A stretch of 64,000 bases of DNA from Nostoc sp. NIES-3756 (GCF_001548375.1 NZ_AP017295.1:6214001-6278000), one strand, 5' to 3'. Positions 18,636 to 27,566 are shown, numbered from the stretch's first letter. The notes: generated from the letters alone by a model not told the origin. Translations and numbers: made by a program.

Positions 18636-18982
18636 AACGTGAGTTCGATGAACCTCTCCCTCCCAACCTCCCTCTCCTAAAAGGCGTTCGCGTAGCGTCT
18701 CCGTCAGGAGAGCTACCGTGTACACACATCTTTGTGCTGGGTGCAAAATGTGGCTTGATCCCCCTAAATCCCCCTTAAACAGGGGGACTTTGATTCTTGT
18801 TCCCCCCTTTTTTAAGGGGGGTTAGGGGGGATCTAAACGTTGTGGGACTAGGTTATAAGACTTGTGTGTACACCGTAGGTCAGGAGAGGGAGGAGAAACG
18901 AAAAAATCACGGTTTTACTCCCCTCTCCTCGTAGGAGAGGGGTTGGGGGAGAGGTCAAAATAACGCTTGTCGAACTCACGTT
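18636..18982. mobile_element. Outer MITE-like element with 5-bp target duplication, interrupted
   Basis: Terminal inverted repeats AACGTGAGTTCGA (18636-18648) and TCGAACTCACGTT (18970-18982) are perfect over 13 bases. They are flanked on both sides by AAATA (18631-18635 and 18983-18987), a 5-bp target duplication. Subterminal arms also pair (CCTCTCCCTCCCAACC against GGTTGGGGGAGAGG). A second element sits inside it (18713-18878). Without that insertion and its duplication the outer element would be about 171 bp. It is non-coding. Confidence 0.85.
18713..18878. mobile_element. MITE-like element, copy 2 (166 bp), nested, with 10-bp target duplication
   Basis: Same element as copy 1 (15548-15711): ends CTACCGTGTACACACA and TGTGTGTACACCGTAG, with the same internal GATCCCCCTAAATCCCCC-type inverted repeat. 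It is flanked by the direct repeat GTCAGGAGAG at 18703-18712 and 18879-18888, a 10-bp target duplication inside the outer element. This is clear evidence of transposition, probably driven in trans by a transposase encoded elsewhere. Confidence 0.93.
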
Positions 18983-19060
18983 AAATAAAAATTCTTCCTC
19001 ATCTCCCCCATCTTCCCTCACTTCTTCATCTCCTCCATCTTCCCCCACTCCCCAATACCT

Positions 19061-20854
19061 ATGAATTTCATCCAATCAATTAAAAACTGGGCAACATCTA
19101 CCCGGTTTTTCCAATTTTTTGACAAAACTAAAACAAAATCTATGACTGATTCCAAACCCCGTGACGTACAAATTCTTCCTATTGCTACAAATACCAAAGT
19201 TCTCAGAGCGCGTAGTTGGTCACGTTTGCGGTTTGAAATTGAATATGCTTTAGAACGAGGTACTACTTCTAATGGTTATGTAATTGAAGGTGATAAAACG
19301 GCAATTATTGACCCGCCTGTAGAAAGCTTCATGGGGATTTATCTTGAAGCCTTGCAGCAGACAATCAATTTGAAAAAATTAGATTACGTCATTCTGGGTC
19401 ACTTTAGCCCCAACCGTGTACCTACATTTAAAGCACTGTTAGAATTAGCTCCGCAGATTACCTTTGTTTGCTCCCTTCCTGGTGCGGCTGATTTACGGGC
19501 GGCTTTCCCAGATACCAGCTTAAATATTTTGGCGATGCGGGGGAAAGAAACCCTGGATTTAGGTAAGGGTCATGTGTTGAAGTTCTTGCCAATTCCCAGC
19601 CCTCGTTGGCCTGCGGGACTTTGTACCTACGACACCCAAACCCAAATCCTCTACACAGATAAGATATTCGGCGTGCATATCTGCGGTGATGAAGTCTTTG
19701 ATGATAACTGGGAATCCTTTAAGGAAGACCAGCGTTACTACTACAACTGTCTGATGGCTCCCCATGCTGTTCATGTGGAAGCTGCATTAGAAAAAATCTC
19801 TGATTTACAGGTAAGAATGTATGCTGTAGGTCACGGGCCTTTGGTGCGTAGCAGCTTAATGGCACTAACTCAAGCCTATGCAGATTGGAGCCGCGCCCAA
19901 AAAGATAGAGAAATATCTGTAGCTCTCCTCTATGCTTCAGCTTACGGTAATACGGCAACATTGGCACGAGCGATCGCACTCGGACTCACCAAAGGCGGTG
20001 TAGCTGTCAAATCCATCAATTGCGAATTTGCTACCCCAGAAGAAATCCAAACCACTCTAGAACAAGCCGATGGCTTTCTCATCGGTTCCCCTACTATCGG
20101 CGGTCATGCACCAACCCCCATTCACACCGCTTTAGGTATCGTCCTCAAGGTGGGTGATAACAACAAACTAGTCGGGGTGTTTGGTTCCTACGGCTGGAGT
20201 GGTGAAGCTTTGGAAATGATTGAAGGTAAACTCCGGGATGCAGGATATCGCTTTGGCGTGGAAACCCTCAAGGTGAAGTTTAAACCCGACGATGTTACCC
20301 TCAAGTATTGCGAAGAAGTCGGTACAGACTTCGCCCAAACCCTGAAGAAAGCGAAGAAAGTCCGCGTACCGCAACAAGCTGCTACACCTGTAGAACAAGC
20401 TGTAGGTCGTATTGTCGGCTCTGTTTGTGTAATTACCGCCAAGCAAGGCGATGTCTCTACAGGAATGCTTGGTTCTTGGGTTTCTCAAGCCACCTTCAAC
20501 CCACCCGGCTTAACCGTAGCCATTGCTAAAGAACGCGCTATAGAATCGCTCATGTATCCCGGTGGTAAATTCGCCTTAAATATCCTATCCGAAGGCAATC
20601 ACCTAGAATACATGAAACACTTCCGTAAAAGCTTTGCCCCAGGAGAAGACCGTTTCTCCAACTTCACTACCACAGAGGCAGACAATGGTTGTACAGTCCT
20701 CACTGATGCTTTAGCATACGTAGAATGCTCAGTTGAACAACGTTTAGAATGCGGCGACCATTGGGTAGTATACGCCACCGTTGACAATGGTAAATTACTC
20801 AAACCAGATGATGTAACAGCTATCAACCATCGCAAAACAGGTACTCATTATTAA
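19061..20854 (+). CDS. flv1: Flavodiiron protein, Flv1 type
   Basis: Works with Flv3 in oxygen photoreduction; cyanobacterial Flv1 normally lacks the standard iron ligands. Here the place of HxExDH is taken by HFSPNR (His114 onward), so the diiron site is non-canonical, as expected for Flv1. Domains: lactamase-like (about 28-290), flavodoxin-like (SVALLYASAYGNTATLA from about 285) and C-terminal flavin reductase (QAVGRIVGSVCVITAKQGD from about 445). The frame starts at 19061, but relatives usually begin at MTDSKPRDVQILP (ATG at 19142). Neither start has a clear ribosome site. It is separated from flv3 by 587 bases occupied by two nested transposed elements, so co-transcription with flv3 is uncertain. 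Confidence 0.92.
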   Translation: MNFIQSIKNWATSTRFFQFFDKTKTKSMTDSKPRDVQILPIATNTKVLRARSWSRLRFEIEYALERGTTSNGYVIEGDKTAIIDPPVESFMGIYLEALQQTINLKKLDYVILGHFSPNRVPTFKALLELAPQITFVCSLPGAADLRAAFPDTSLNILAMRGKETLDLGKGHVLKFLPIPSPRWPAGLCTYDTQTQILYTDKIFGVHICGDEVFDDNWESFKEDQRYYYNCLMAPHAVHVEAALEKISDLQVRMYAVGHGPLVRSSLMALTQAYADWSRAQKDREISVALLYASAYGNTATLARAIALGLTKGGVAVKSINCEFATPEEIQTTLEQADGFLIGSPTIGGHAPTPIHTALGIVLKVGDNNKLVGVFGSYGWSGEALEMIEGKLRDAGYRFGVETLKVKFKPDDVTLKYCEEVGTDFAQTLKKAKKVRVPQQAATPVEQAVGRIVGSVCVITAKQGDVSTGMLGSWVSQATFNPPGLTVAIAKERAIESLMYPGGKFALNILSEGNHLEYMKHFRKSFAPGEDRFSNFTTTEADNGCTVLTDALAYVECSVEQRLECGDHWVVYATVDNGKLLKPDDVTAINHRKTGTHY

Positions 20855-20860
20855 AAGTTT

Positions 20861-20906
20861 GTAGTAAGGACTTTAGTCCTGTAACCAGCACTCAAGTCCT
20901 TACTAC
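20861..20906. repeat. Hairpin repeat after flv1
   Basis: Perfect 13-base arms GTAGTAAGGACTT and AAGTCCTTACTAC, with further pairing inside. It starts seven bases after the flv1 stop. This is a common kind of intergenic hairpin in Nostoc-type genomes and could stabilise the 3' end of the message. Confidence 0.7.
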
Positions 20907-20934
20907 GAACACCCCTACATTCAGCCTGCATTAG

Positions 20935-20955
20935 CAGGTTTTCTTATCGGCAAAA
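20935..20955 (+). terminator. Probable terminator of flv1
   Basis: Short hairpin CCTGC-ATTA-GCAGG followed directly by TTTTCTT. It lies about 80 bases after the flv1 stop codon. Confidence 0.65.
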
Positions 20956-21076
20956 TTTCGCTAGCCGTTTAGTCAATGAATGTGTAAAGTTTATACAGCA
21001 CATAGCTGGAAATTTTTTTCATAAGGGCAAAATTTAAAACTGTAGAAACCGCTATTAAAATTTTTTAATTAAAACT

Positions 21077-21322
21077 ATGGAGCAAAGCGAACAACAAAAG
21101 CGCCGTGAGGCTGAACAAAAGTTTCAAGCAGCCCTCGAACAGTTAGAGGATATTTTACAAGAAACTCCAACCGAGGAAGAAGAAACTCCAAATATACCTA
21201 CTGAAGATGTTAGTGAGGCTGAACTTGTGGACGATGAATTTGATATTGATTTAGCAGCCTTAGAAGATGCAGTTGCAGATATTGAACATTTCTTAGAAGA
21301 GAGAACAAAACCCAAATCGTAG
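21077..21322 (+). CDS. Small acidic protein of unknown function
   Basis: 81 residues, very acidic in the middle (DILQETPTEEEETPNIPTED) with helical ends that look able to form coiled coils (EQKFQAALEQLEDIL and LAALEDAVADIEHFLEE). No signal peptide or membrane segment. It is tempting to call it XseB, but the XseB signature is absent. It starts at the ATG of 21077 after an AT-rich leader and ends just before an ATTACGA repeat block, converging with the methyltransferase gene. Confidence 0.65.
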   Translation: MEQSEQQKRREAEQKFQAALEQLEDILQETPTEEEETPNIPTEDVSEAELVDDEFDIDLAALEDAVADIEHFLEERTKPKS

Positions 21323-21337
21323 TGACTAATCTTGTAT

Positions 21338-21380
21338 CCTAATTACGAATTACAAATTACGAATTACGAATTACAAATTA
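21338..21380. repeat. AATTACGAATTACAA tandem repeat
   Basis: Repeats of AATTACGA and AATTACAA. The block overlaps the last codons and stop of the minus-strand methyltransferase gene (stop at 21364-21366). Similar blocks occur at 45637-45671 and 45764-45808. Confidence 0.8.
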
Positions 21381-22149
21381 CCTGTCTCTGTGCTTCATAC
21401 AACATTAAAGCAGCAGCGATCGCCACATTCAAAGATTCTACACCAGGACTCAGAGGAATCTTCACCTGCTGGTCTGCCATCGCTGCTAAATCTGCTGACA
21501 AGCCAGCACCCTCATTGCCCAACAAAATTAAACTGGGTTTTGTCCAGTCTACTTCCCAATAAGTTAACTTGGCGGTGGGTAAGGTGGCTATTACCTGCAT
21601 CCCCGCTTGCTGACAACTTTGTACAGTCGCTTTTAAATCTTCACTAACGGCTGTAGCCAAACGAAACCACTGTCCAGCCGAAGCACGCAACACTTTTGGA
21701 TTATCCAAATCTACACTATCTTGACTCAGCCATAATCCTGAAGCCCCAGCCGCCGCCGCCGTGCGAATGATTGTGCCTAAATTACCTGGGTCTTGGATGG
21801 TTTCTAATGCTAGAACTACACCAGTAAAAGGTACTTGGCTTTGCTGTTCGCCACGTTTTGCCGTCGCCACCACCCCATCTGGTTGTACAGTAGTAGCGAT
21901 CGCTTGTAATACTTCTTCACTGACAATTTCAGAGCGATCGCATCGACTACAAGCATCTTCCCACAATGTAGAATGGTTCGCTTGCCATGCTGGAGTACAG
22001 CACACCACCTCTAGATGATAATTCACCGCACAAGCTTCTTCCAGCAAGTGCGTTCCTTCCAACAAAAATAACCCCTGTTTATGCCGCTCTTTGGTAGAGT
22101 GCAGCTTGCGAATTTGCTTAACTAAATTATTCTGTAAACTCGTTAACAT
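21364..22149 (-). CDS. TrmH/SpoU-family RNA 2'-O-methyltransferase
   Basis: 261 residues with a SPOUT knot fold. The N-terminal SpoU substrate-binding domain (KLHSTKERHKQGLFLLEGTHLLEEA) is followed by the three SpoU motifs: ETIQDPGNLGTIIRTAAAAG, then LILLGNEGAGLS, then IPLSPGVESLNVAIAAALMLYEA. The family methylates ribose in rRNA or tRNA with S-adenosylmethionine; the exact target is not readable from sequence. The C-terminus ends within a repeat block. The start at 22147-22149 lies about 70 bases from the 3' end of the tRNA-Leu gene on the same strand. Confidence 0.92.
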   Translation of the reverse strand: MLTSLQNNLVKQIRKLHSTKERHKQGLFLLEGTHLLEEACAVNYHLEVVCCTPAWQANHSTLWEDACSRCDRSEIVSEEVLQAIATTVQPDGVVATAKRGEQQSQVPFTGVVLALETIQDPGNLGTIIRTAAAAGASGLWLSQDSVDLDNPKVLRASAGQWFRLATAVSEDLKATVQSCQQAGMQVIATLPTAKLTYWEVDWTKPSLILLGNEGAGLSADLAAMADQQVKIPLSPGVESLNVAIAAALMLYEAQRQVICNS

Positions 22150-22216
22150 TTCTCTCGCTGAGTTCTATATTTGGCAAAACTCAGCACTCAGAATCCATTA
22201 CTTAGCACTGATACAT

Positions 22217-22297
22217 GCGGAACCCGGGACTTGAACCCGGAAGCCTTGCGGCACTAGAACCTGAATCTAGCGCGTCTGCCAATTCCGCCAGTTCCGC
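22217..22297 (-). tRNA. tRNA-Leu (anticodon CAG)
   Basis: 81 bases on the minus strand. The acceptor stem pairs GCGGAAC with GTTCCGC. The D-arm contains the A14-type TGGC...GGCAGAC. The anticodon arm is CTAGA-TTCAGGT-TCTAG with anticodon CAG. A long variable arm (TGCCGCAAGGCT) is as expected for leucine tRNA. The T-arm is CCGGG-TTCAAGT-CCCGG. CCA is not encoded. Confidence 0.96.
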
Positions 22298-22869
22298 TTG
22301 CGGTTTGCATATCCACAATTTCTAATTATTACTTAATTCTTTGAGTTTGTCAACTTTAACAAAAGAGTGGTGAGTTCCCAGTGCTGTTAGCGGTAGGGGG
22401 GCGTTTAGCCTGTGCTAAGTATTTTTTTACTAACTCAACTCTCACCACTCCCCACTCAGCACTCCCCACAGATTATTGAGTCATGATGAATTAACAATCA
22501 AAAATTGGGCATTATTCATGAGTAGACAAATTGCTGATGACTGAATCGCAAGTAGTAAGGAAACATAACATGATTTTTCTTGAGTATTTATTCTTACATC
22601 AAAATAATACTTGGCGTTAAGTCATTGCTAATATTAGTTAAACCTTATAAACCTGACTATCATTAGATTTCAGCCATCAACACCAACCATAAAAATGATT
22701 TAGCAGTACAAGATATAACTACAAAAAGGTAGACAAATGAAATCTTTACTGTAGAATCAAAACCAACTTCTAACCTAAAAAATTACGTATTTATTGTGGA
22801 GGTAGGCTTATCAATCCTTCTAGCAGCTTACCAGATGCCAAACTGGTATCAGAAGCAGACTCCTCAGTC
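22298..22869. other. Intergenic region upstream of murA
   Basis: Holds a hairpin repeat at about 22379-22417 (AGTGCTGTTAGCGG with GCGTTTAGCC), related to blocks near 5806 and 44748. An ACTCACCACTCCCCACTCAGC stretch follows it. An AT-rich part with the presumed murA promoter runs from 22490 to 22795. A good GGAGG ribosome site at 22798-22803 suggests that murA translation begins upstream of 22870. Confidence 0.55.
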
Positions 22870-24183
22870 TTGCAAATTTGGGGTGGGCATTCTTTACGGG
22901 GTCATGTAAGAATTAGCGGGGCGAAAAATTCAGCATTGGTCATCATGGCTGGAGCCTTGCTATGTTCGGGAGATTGTCGGATTCGCAACGTTCCCTTATT
23001 GGCGGACGTAGAGCGCATGGCTGAGGTGATCTCAGCATTGGGCGTGCGCCTGCAACGACAAGGTGACATTCTCGATATCAACGCCAGTGAATTTAAAACA
23101 TCAAAAGCTCCCTACGAATTAGTAACCCAGTTACGGGCCAGCTTCTTCGCCATAGGAGCCATTTTAGCCCGTTTAGGCGTGGCACAGATGCCATTACCAG
23201 GGGGTTGTGCAATTGGAGCCAGACCTGTTGACTTGCATGTTCGAGGACTGCAAGCAATGGGAGCAGAAGTGCAGATTGAACATGGTATTTGTAATGCCTA
23301 TGTTCCTGGTAGCAATGGCAGGTTAAAAGGAGCCAAGATTTATCTAGATACTCCCAGCGTGGGGGCGACAGAAACTCTAATGATGGCTGCTACCCTCGCC
23401 GATGGGGAAACCGTACTTGAAAACGCGGCGCGAGAACCAGAAGTAGTTGATTTGGCTAACTTCTGTAAAGCAATGGGCGCAAACATTCAAGGTGCTGGTA
23501 CTAGTACTATCACCATTGTTGGTGTTCCTAAACTACACTCGGTTGATTACAGTATTATTCCTGACCGCATTGAGGCAGGTACATTCCTTGTAGCAGGAGC
23601 CGTCACCCGTTCAGAATTTACCCTATCGCCAGTAGTGCCAGACCATTTAATTCCCGTACTTGCCAAGCTGCGCGATATTGGTGTTCCAATCATTGAGGAA
23701 GCACCAGATTGCCTCCGTATTCTGCCAGCAGAAACCCTCAGAGCTACAGACATTGATACCTTGCCCCATCCAGGGTTCCCCACGGATATGCAAGCACCAT
23801 TCATGGCTTTACTAACCTTGGCGGAAGGCGACAGCATTATCAACGAATCAGTGTTTGAAAATCGCTTGCGTCATGCCTCTGAGTTAAATCGCTTAGGGGC
23901 GGATATTCGCGTCAAAGGTAACACCGCCTTTGTGCGTGGAGTGCCGATGTTATCTGGTGCGCCAGTCATCGGTACAGACTTACGCGCGTCAGCCGCCTTA
24001 GTCATTGCCGGACTAGCAGCCACAGGCAAAACAACCATCAAAGGCTTACATCATCTTGATCGCGGCTACGATCAACTTGATGTAAAACTACAGCAGTTGG
24101 GCGCTAAAATCTCGCGCATAGGCGAAGTTGCAGCAGATGCCGAAGTAGCCGCAAGTAATAATACTGCGTCAGTTTCTACTTAG
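22870..24183 (+). CDS. murA: UDP-N-acetylglucosamine 1-carboxyvinyltransferase
   Basis: First committed step of peptidoglycan synthesis, transfer of enolpyruvate from PEP to UDP-GlcNAc, in the cytoplasm. Seen: [20 protein letters not shown] at the N-terminus, the catalytic cysteine in [16 protein letters not shown] (Cys113 from the TTG start), [15 protein letters not shown] and the C-terminal [15 protein letters not shown] segment. The 437 residues from TTG 22870 give nearly the E. coli length, but this TTG has no ribosome site. The same frame is open upstream, with a GGAGG at 22798-22803 and no ATG or GTG in frame. ATC at 22810 would be at proper spacing. The true start is therefore uncertain (22810 or 22870). 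Confidence 0.95.
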   Translation: MQIWGGHSLRGHVRISGAKNSALVIMAGALLCSGDCRIRNVPLLADVERMAEVISALGVRLQRQGDILDINASEFKTSKAPYELVTQLRASFFAIGAILARLGVAQMPLPGGCAIGARPVDLHVRGLQAMGAEVQIEHGICNAYVPGSNGRLKGAKIYLDTPSVGATETLMMAATLADGETVLENAAREPEVVDLANFCKAMGANIQGAGTSTITIVGVPKLHSVDYSIIPDRIEAGTFLVAGAVTRSEFTLSPVVPDHLIPVLAKLRDIGVPIIEEAPDCLRILPAETLRATDIDTLPHPGFPTDMQAPFMALLTLAEGDSIINESVFENRLRHASELNRLGADIRVKGNTAFVRGVPMLSGAPVIGTDLRASAALVIAGLAATGKTTIKGLHHLDRGYDQLDVKLQQLGAKISRIGEVAADAEVAASNNTASVST

Positions 24184-24185
24184 GT

Positions 24186-24300
24186 GATATGAGGGAGATG
24201 AGGGAGATGAGGGAGAAGTTTCTTCTTAAATATCTCTCCCCCCACCTCCCCCTACTTCCCCACCTCCCCCATCTCTCCCCCACTCCCCAATCCCCAATCG
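24186..24300. repeat. Purine arm / pyrimidine arm intergenic repeat
   Basis: GATGAGGGAGATGAGGGAG-type purine arm (24188-24215) and a long pyrimidine arm of CTCCCCCCACCTCCCC type (24232-24296). It has the same style of arms as the elements at 714-877 and 6718-6839, but lacks their conserved core. It lies between murA and the M48 gene. Confidence 0.7.
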
Positions 24301-24352
24301 TTATACTAACTGTGGGAGGCTGTTGATATTTGTTTTTCCAGCTGGCTAGATC

Positions 24353-25228
24353 ATGTCCTTGTTCAAATCTCCGCTCATCGGTTTAAAAGCTGACTCGTTT
24401 CGTCATCCATTAGACCTGGAAGCCACTACATCTCTTAAGCAAATACCAGGCTTGGATATGTTGGTGCGAAATTTACTAGGGCCAATGGCCGAGCAAGTTT
24501 TTTATGTAGAAAATATTGCTTCTAGTGTATTGGTAGGGGAAAAACAACTGCCTCATTTACACAAGTTGTTGTTAGAAGCCTGTACAACTCTAGATATAGA
24601 GCCTCCTCAGTTATATGTCAGACAACATCCTGCACCTAATGCTTATACCTTTGCTATGCGGGGTAAGCAACCTTTTGTTGTCATACACACTTCTTTAATC
24701 GATATTCTCACACCAGAAGAAATTCAAGCAGTAATTGCTCACGAGTTGGGACATCTCAAGTGTGACCATAGTGTTTATTTAACACCTGTAAATTTATTAA
24801 TATTAGCAGCATCAGCCGTGCCGAATATTGGTGCTGTTGTTGCCCAAGCTATTCAGGCACAACTTTTAGAATGGGTACGCTGTGCTGAGTTTACCTGCGA
24901 TCGCGCTGCTTTGCTAGCTACCCAAAACCCCAGAGTTGTGATGTCTGTATTAATGAAGTTGGCTGGCGGTTCACCCACCCTAGCACCACAACTCAATCTG
25001 GATGCTTTCATTGCCCAGGCTCGCGCCTACGATGATATTAGTAAAACGGAAATGGGGGAAATGGTCAAAGCTGCCCGTACAGCCCAATTAACCCACCCCG
25101 TACCAGTTTTACGTGCGCGGGAAATTGACCGTTGGGCAAGTAGTCAAGAATACCAATCATTACTACAAAATCATGGACAGAAATACGCCAGTGAAACCAC
25201 TAATAAAGGTGGTTGGCGCAATTGGTAA
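24353..25228 (+). CDS. M48 family zinc metalloprotease (HtpX/Ste24-like)
   Basis: 291 residues. The zinc motif HELGH is at residues 130-134 (VIAHELGHLKCDHS), with the third ligand in the following CAEFTCDRAAL segment. Two hydrophobic stretches (LLILAASAVPNIGAVVAQAI and a shorter one) suggest membrane association, as in HtpX-type proteases that degrade misfolded membrane proteins. The family assignment is firm; the substrate is unknown. A hairpin terminator follows the stop. Confidence 0.92.
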   Translation: MSLFKSPLIGLKADSFRHPLDLEATTSLKQIPGLDMLVRNLLGPMAEQVFYVENIASSVLVGEKQLPHLHKLLLEACTTLDIEPPQLYVRQHPAPNAYTFAMRGKQPFVVIHTSLIDILTPEEIQAVIAHELGHLKCDHSVYLTPVNLLILAASAVPNIGAVVAQAIQAQLLEWVRCAEFTCDRAALLATQNPRVVMSVLMKLAGGSPTLAPQLNLDAFIAQARAYDDISKTEMGEMVKAARTAQLTHPVPVLRAREIDRWASSQEYQSLLQNHGQKYASETTNKGGWRNW

Positions 25229-25254
25229 TTAAGGACTAGATATTAAATATCACG

Positions 25255-25284
25255 TAGGGGCGTACATCTATCTGTACGCCCCTA
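25255..25284 (+). terminator. Hairpin terminator between convergent genes
   Basis: Perfect 12-base arms TAGGGGCGTACA and TGTACGCCCCTA with a six-base loop, 27 bases after the M48 protease stop. No long T run follows, so strength is uncertain. A second, wider inverted repeat (TACCAATTC at about 25347 and GAATTGGTA at about 25424) lies to its right. Confidence 0.65.
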
Positions 25285-25457
25285 TCTATGTATTAGGCAT
25301 TTTGTGAAATGTAATCAAACCCTTGCAAAGCGAAAAGCTTATTTATACCAATTCTCCAAAATCAAGCAATAAATCCAATTCAAAAACCTTTGTATACTCA
25401 GACTTTCTTATTTTTGAATTTTGAATTGGTATTATTAGCTCCTCGCTTTGAAATGGC

Positions 25458-26063
25458 CTAACGGCACTGGCGATATTTGATATGGTAAACCAAACCACGG
25501 TGGGAAAGGTCAAAAGAGTCAACAGTAGCTACCCCTTGACCACTAGCAGTCATCGCAGCGTTGACCCGCATATTTGTGCTGTCACCACAACGTGACCAGA
25601 CATCAGCCACAGTTGCTAATTGGTCTCGGACGTTGTAATCTGTTTCGCCTCTAAATGTTCTAGAAAAAACAGGCCCACGCTGACCAGCAAAGAAGTATTC
25701 TGCTCTTAATCTAGCGGTTGTAGAGGGAGCTACATAGCCCCGGTAATCAGCATCGTACAGGGAGATTTGAAAGCCTTGAGGAACCTTAATAGGGATACTC
25801 ATGTTACAGCTTTTACGTCTTTCTGTTGACTTATTTCCCTCAGCTATAAACTTATCAAATAAGATTGTTAACTCTTGACCATCAGGACTGACGCTGACAC
25901 TAGCAGATCCATCAGGACAACCATTACCACCATATTCTGCACCTAATATTTCAACTTTGCTGCTAGCAAGGGCGGGGCCTACAGAAGCTGTAATTAATGT
26001 AGCGGCAGCCAAAAAAGCCTGAACACAATTAATAGATGTTTTTTTGAAATTTAGCATATTCAT
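25458..26063 (-). CDS. Secreted DUF4360 protein
   Basis: 201 residues. A signal peptide is clear at residues 1-34 (hydrophobic AFLAAATLITASVGP ending in ALASS). The mature part has the DUF4360 look: GAEYGGNGCPDGSASVSVSP, then FDKFIAEGNKSTERRKSCNM, then later cysteines (RCGDST, YRQCR) that could form disulfides. The family is secreted and of unknown function. The gene stands alone with a roughly 800-base AT-rich upstream region. Confidence 0.85.
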   Translation of the reverse strand: MNMLNFKKTSINCVQAFLAAATLITASVGPALASSKVEILGAEYGGNGCPDGSASVSVSPDGQELTILFDKFIAEGNKSTERRKSCNMSIPIKVPQGFQISLYDADYRGYVAPSTTARLRAEYFFAGQRGPVFSRTFRGETDYNVRDQLATVADVWSRCGDSTNMRVNAAMTASGQGVATVDSFDLSHRGLVYHIKYRQCR

Positions 26064-26877
26064 TACTCACCTGAGTTTAGTGTGTTGAACACTATTAGAT
26101 TCAACTTTGTTGTGAGGTGTTCCAGAAAAATAGACTAAAAAAATTTCCAAAATATATTTAGGTTTGAAAAGGTGATTCTATATGCTTTTTAGGGTTTTAT
26201 TACAAAAATGTTACACTTGCAACTTGTAAATATAGCTTTTCTTCTAGCTAAGAATAAACATAATATTAAATTCAAGTTTTTTAGGGATAAAACTGTTTGC
26301 TTATGGCGCAAAGCCTTATAAATAATGAAGTGTAAGCAGAAAATACACCTCAAAATTATCAAAAAAATGGGTAAAGTAATTCTTGCAACTATCTAGGGTT
26401 TGCATACAAAGTTTCACCAATCAGAATTTCACTGAATGGCTGATAACGGAAGCTAGATAAAACTCAATATTTCTTGAAGTCAGCAGCAGTTAAAGATTTA
26501 TCCAAATAATAGATAAATCAATAAGGAGTTTACCTTACAGAATTAAATAATTAGCTGTCTACAATTAGCGGTGTTCCGACTAATTAATAGTAATTTATGA
26601 CTTCGGAGTTTTTTGTCCAGATGTTAATATTCAATATATACTTACATAATGACTGAAAATTCTTCTCTATGTTCCCGCGAAATTACGTAAGCAATGGGCT
26701 AAATCTGTGGTGAGCGATCGCTCTTGCATTAAGCCGTCAATTAGGGAAGCCTGATCAGTAAACTTTCGTAAATAAAAAACTCTCAGACCTCTCTTTAATA
26801 AATTAAGGAGCGCAGGCTTTCAACGCTCCTTGTGTAACCTTTCAAGGTTCTTAATCAAATTTTCAACTTTATCCGTA
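26064..26877. other. AT-rich intergenic region
   Basis: No convincing gene. It contains the promoter side of the DUF4360 gene and a hairpin AAGGAGCG...CGCTCCTT at 26805-26831, which could end transcription of the minus-strand remnant at 26878. The stretch 26440-26740 shows nothing recognisable. Confidence 0.5.
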
Positions 26878-27054
26878 CTACGCAACACCTGCACTAGATG
26901 CTGGCTTTTTCCCATCTTCCGCAGCATCCCACCCGATTTGCCGGATTTGCACCTTTAGACCGTTTTCTGGACGTAAAGTAACTGACGGTTGCGGCACGAT
27001 TGGATACCCTAGTTCTAAATCTATTTGAAACTTTTGGTCTTTTATTAAGTCTTT
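26878..27054 (-). pseudogene. C-terminal coding remnant, frameshifted from or overlapping the next ORF
   Basis: The minus strand is open for 58 codons and reads like a real protein end: DLIKDQKFQIDLELGYPIVP, then QPSVTLRPENGLKVQIRQIG, then WDAAEDGKKP to a TAG at 26878-26880. There is no ATG, GTG or TTG near its beginning, where a TAG closes it at 27055. The adjacent minus-strand ORF 27045-27245 ends in the neighbouring frame, overlapping by ten bases. This suggests one gene split by a frameshift, or a sequencing slip. The protein was not recognised. Confidence 0.45.
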
Positions 27055-27245
27055 CTACTTATCTGCAAACTACTTTTTTCCATATCTTGTAAAAACTTAA
27101 AGTCGGTATAGAGATTAAGAAGGCGATCTAGTGCGTAAGCATCGCTTGACTCAAATGTAAAAGCGATCGCAACCATAATCGCCTTTTCCTCTAAGAATTG
27201 ATCCGTGGCTTCACTTATTTGAACCAGCCTGTGGTTCTGATACAT
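27045..27245 (-). CDS. Small ORF, probable N-terminal part of a split gene
   Basis: 66 residues (MYQNHRLVQISEATDQFLEE then AIMVAIAFTFESSDAYALDR). No signal or membrane segment. It overlaps the open frame 26878-27054, so the two may be parts of one frameshifted gene of about 120 residues. Family not recognised. Confidence 0.4.
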   Translation of the reverse strand: MYQNHRLVQISEATDQFLEEKAIMVAIAFTFESSDAYALDRLLNLYTDFKFLQDMEKSSLQISRKT

Positions 27246-27338
27246 TTATTCGGTAAATAATTTAGTACTCTCAAAACAAAGGCAATCACCACAGGTAATA
27301 AGTGATTTCTGGCGTTCAGCAAGTGGTTAAGAAACAGC

Positions 27339-27566
27339 CTAAGTTGAAGACCTAGCTGAATAAGTATAAACATCTCGAGAACCGCTTGAATTTGTTCTTA
27401 CCCAGGTAACAGTCCAATCACCTCCTACCCTGTCACTTTCGTTAACCTCGTATCTTGCATTTCCCCATGTTGCTTGAAAACCACCTGACATAGTTTCAGC
27501 CTGACTAGGAGAAAGTTCGTCGGTTAACTCCACCAGTAAATCTAATGTACCGATTTGCTTTGACAT
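27339..27566 (-). CDS. Double-glycine leader-like small peptide
   Basis: 75 residues. The N-terminal 29 residues (IGTLDLLVELTDELSPSQAE, then TMSGG) look like a leader ending in Gly-Gly, as in bacteriocin or RiPP precursors exported by C39-peptidase ABC transporters. The presumed core of 46 residues (FQATWGNARYEVNESDRVGG and on) is rich in Thr, Ser, Arg and Tyr and has no Cys. No transporter or modifying enzyme is adjacent. A ribosome-site-like GAGGT is present before the ATG at 27564-27566. The export role is inferred from the leader alone. Confidence 0.6.
   Translation of the reverse strand: MSKQIGTLDLLVELTDELSPSQAETMSGGFQATWGNARYEVNESDRVGGDWTVTWVRTNSSGSRDVYTYSARSST

Noticed and set aside
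21077..21322. Assignment of the small acidic protein as exonuclease VII small subunit
   Set aside because: Size is right but the XseB signature is absent and the middle is a long Glu/Thr/Pro stretch.
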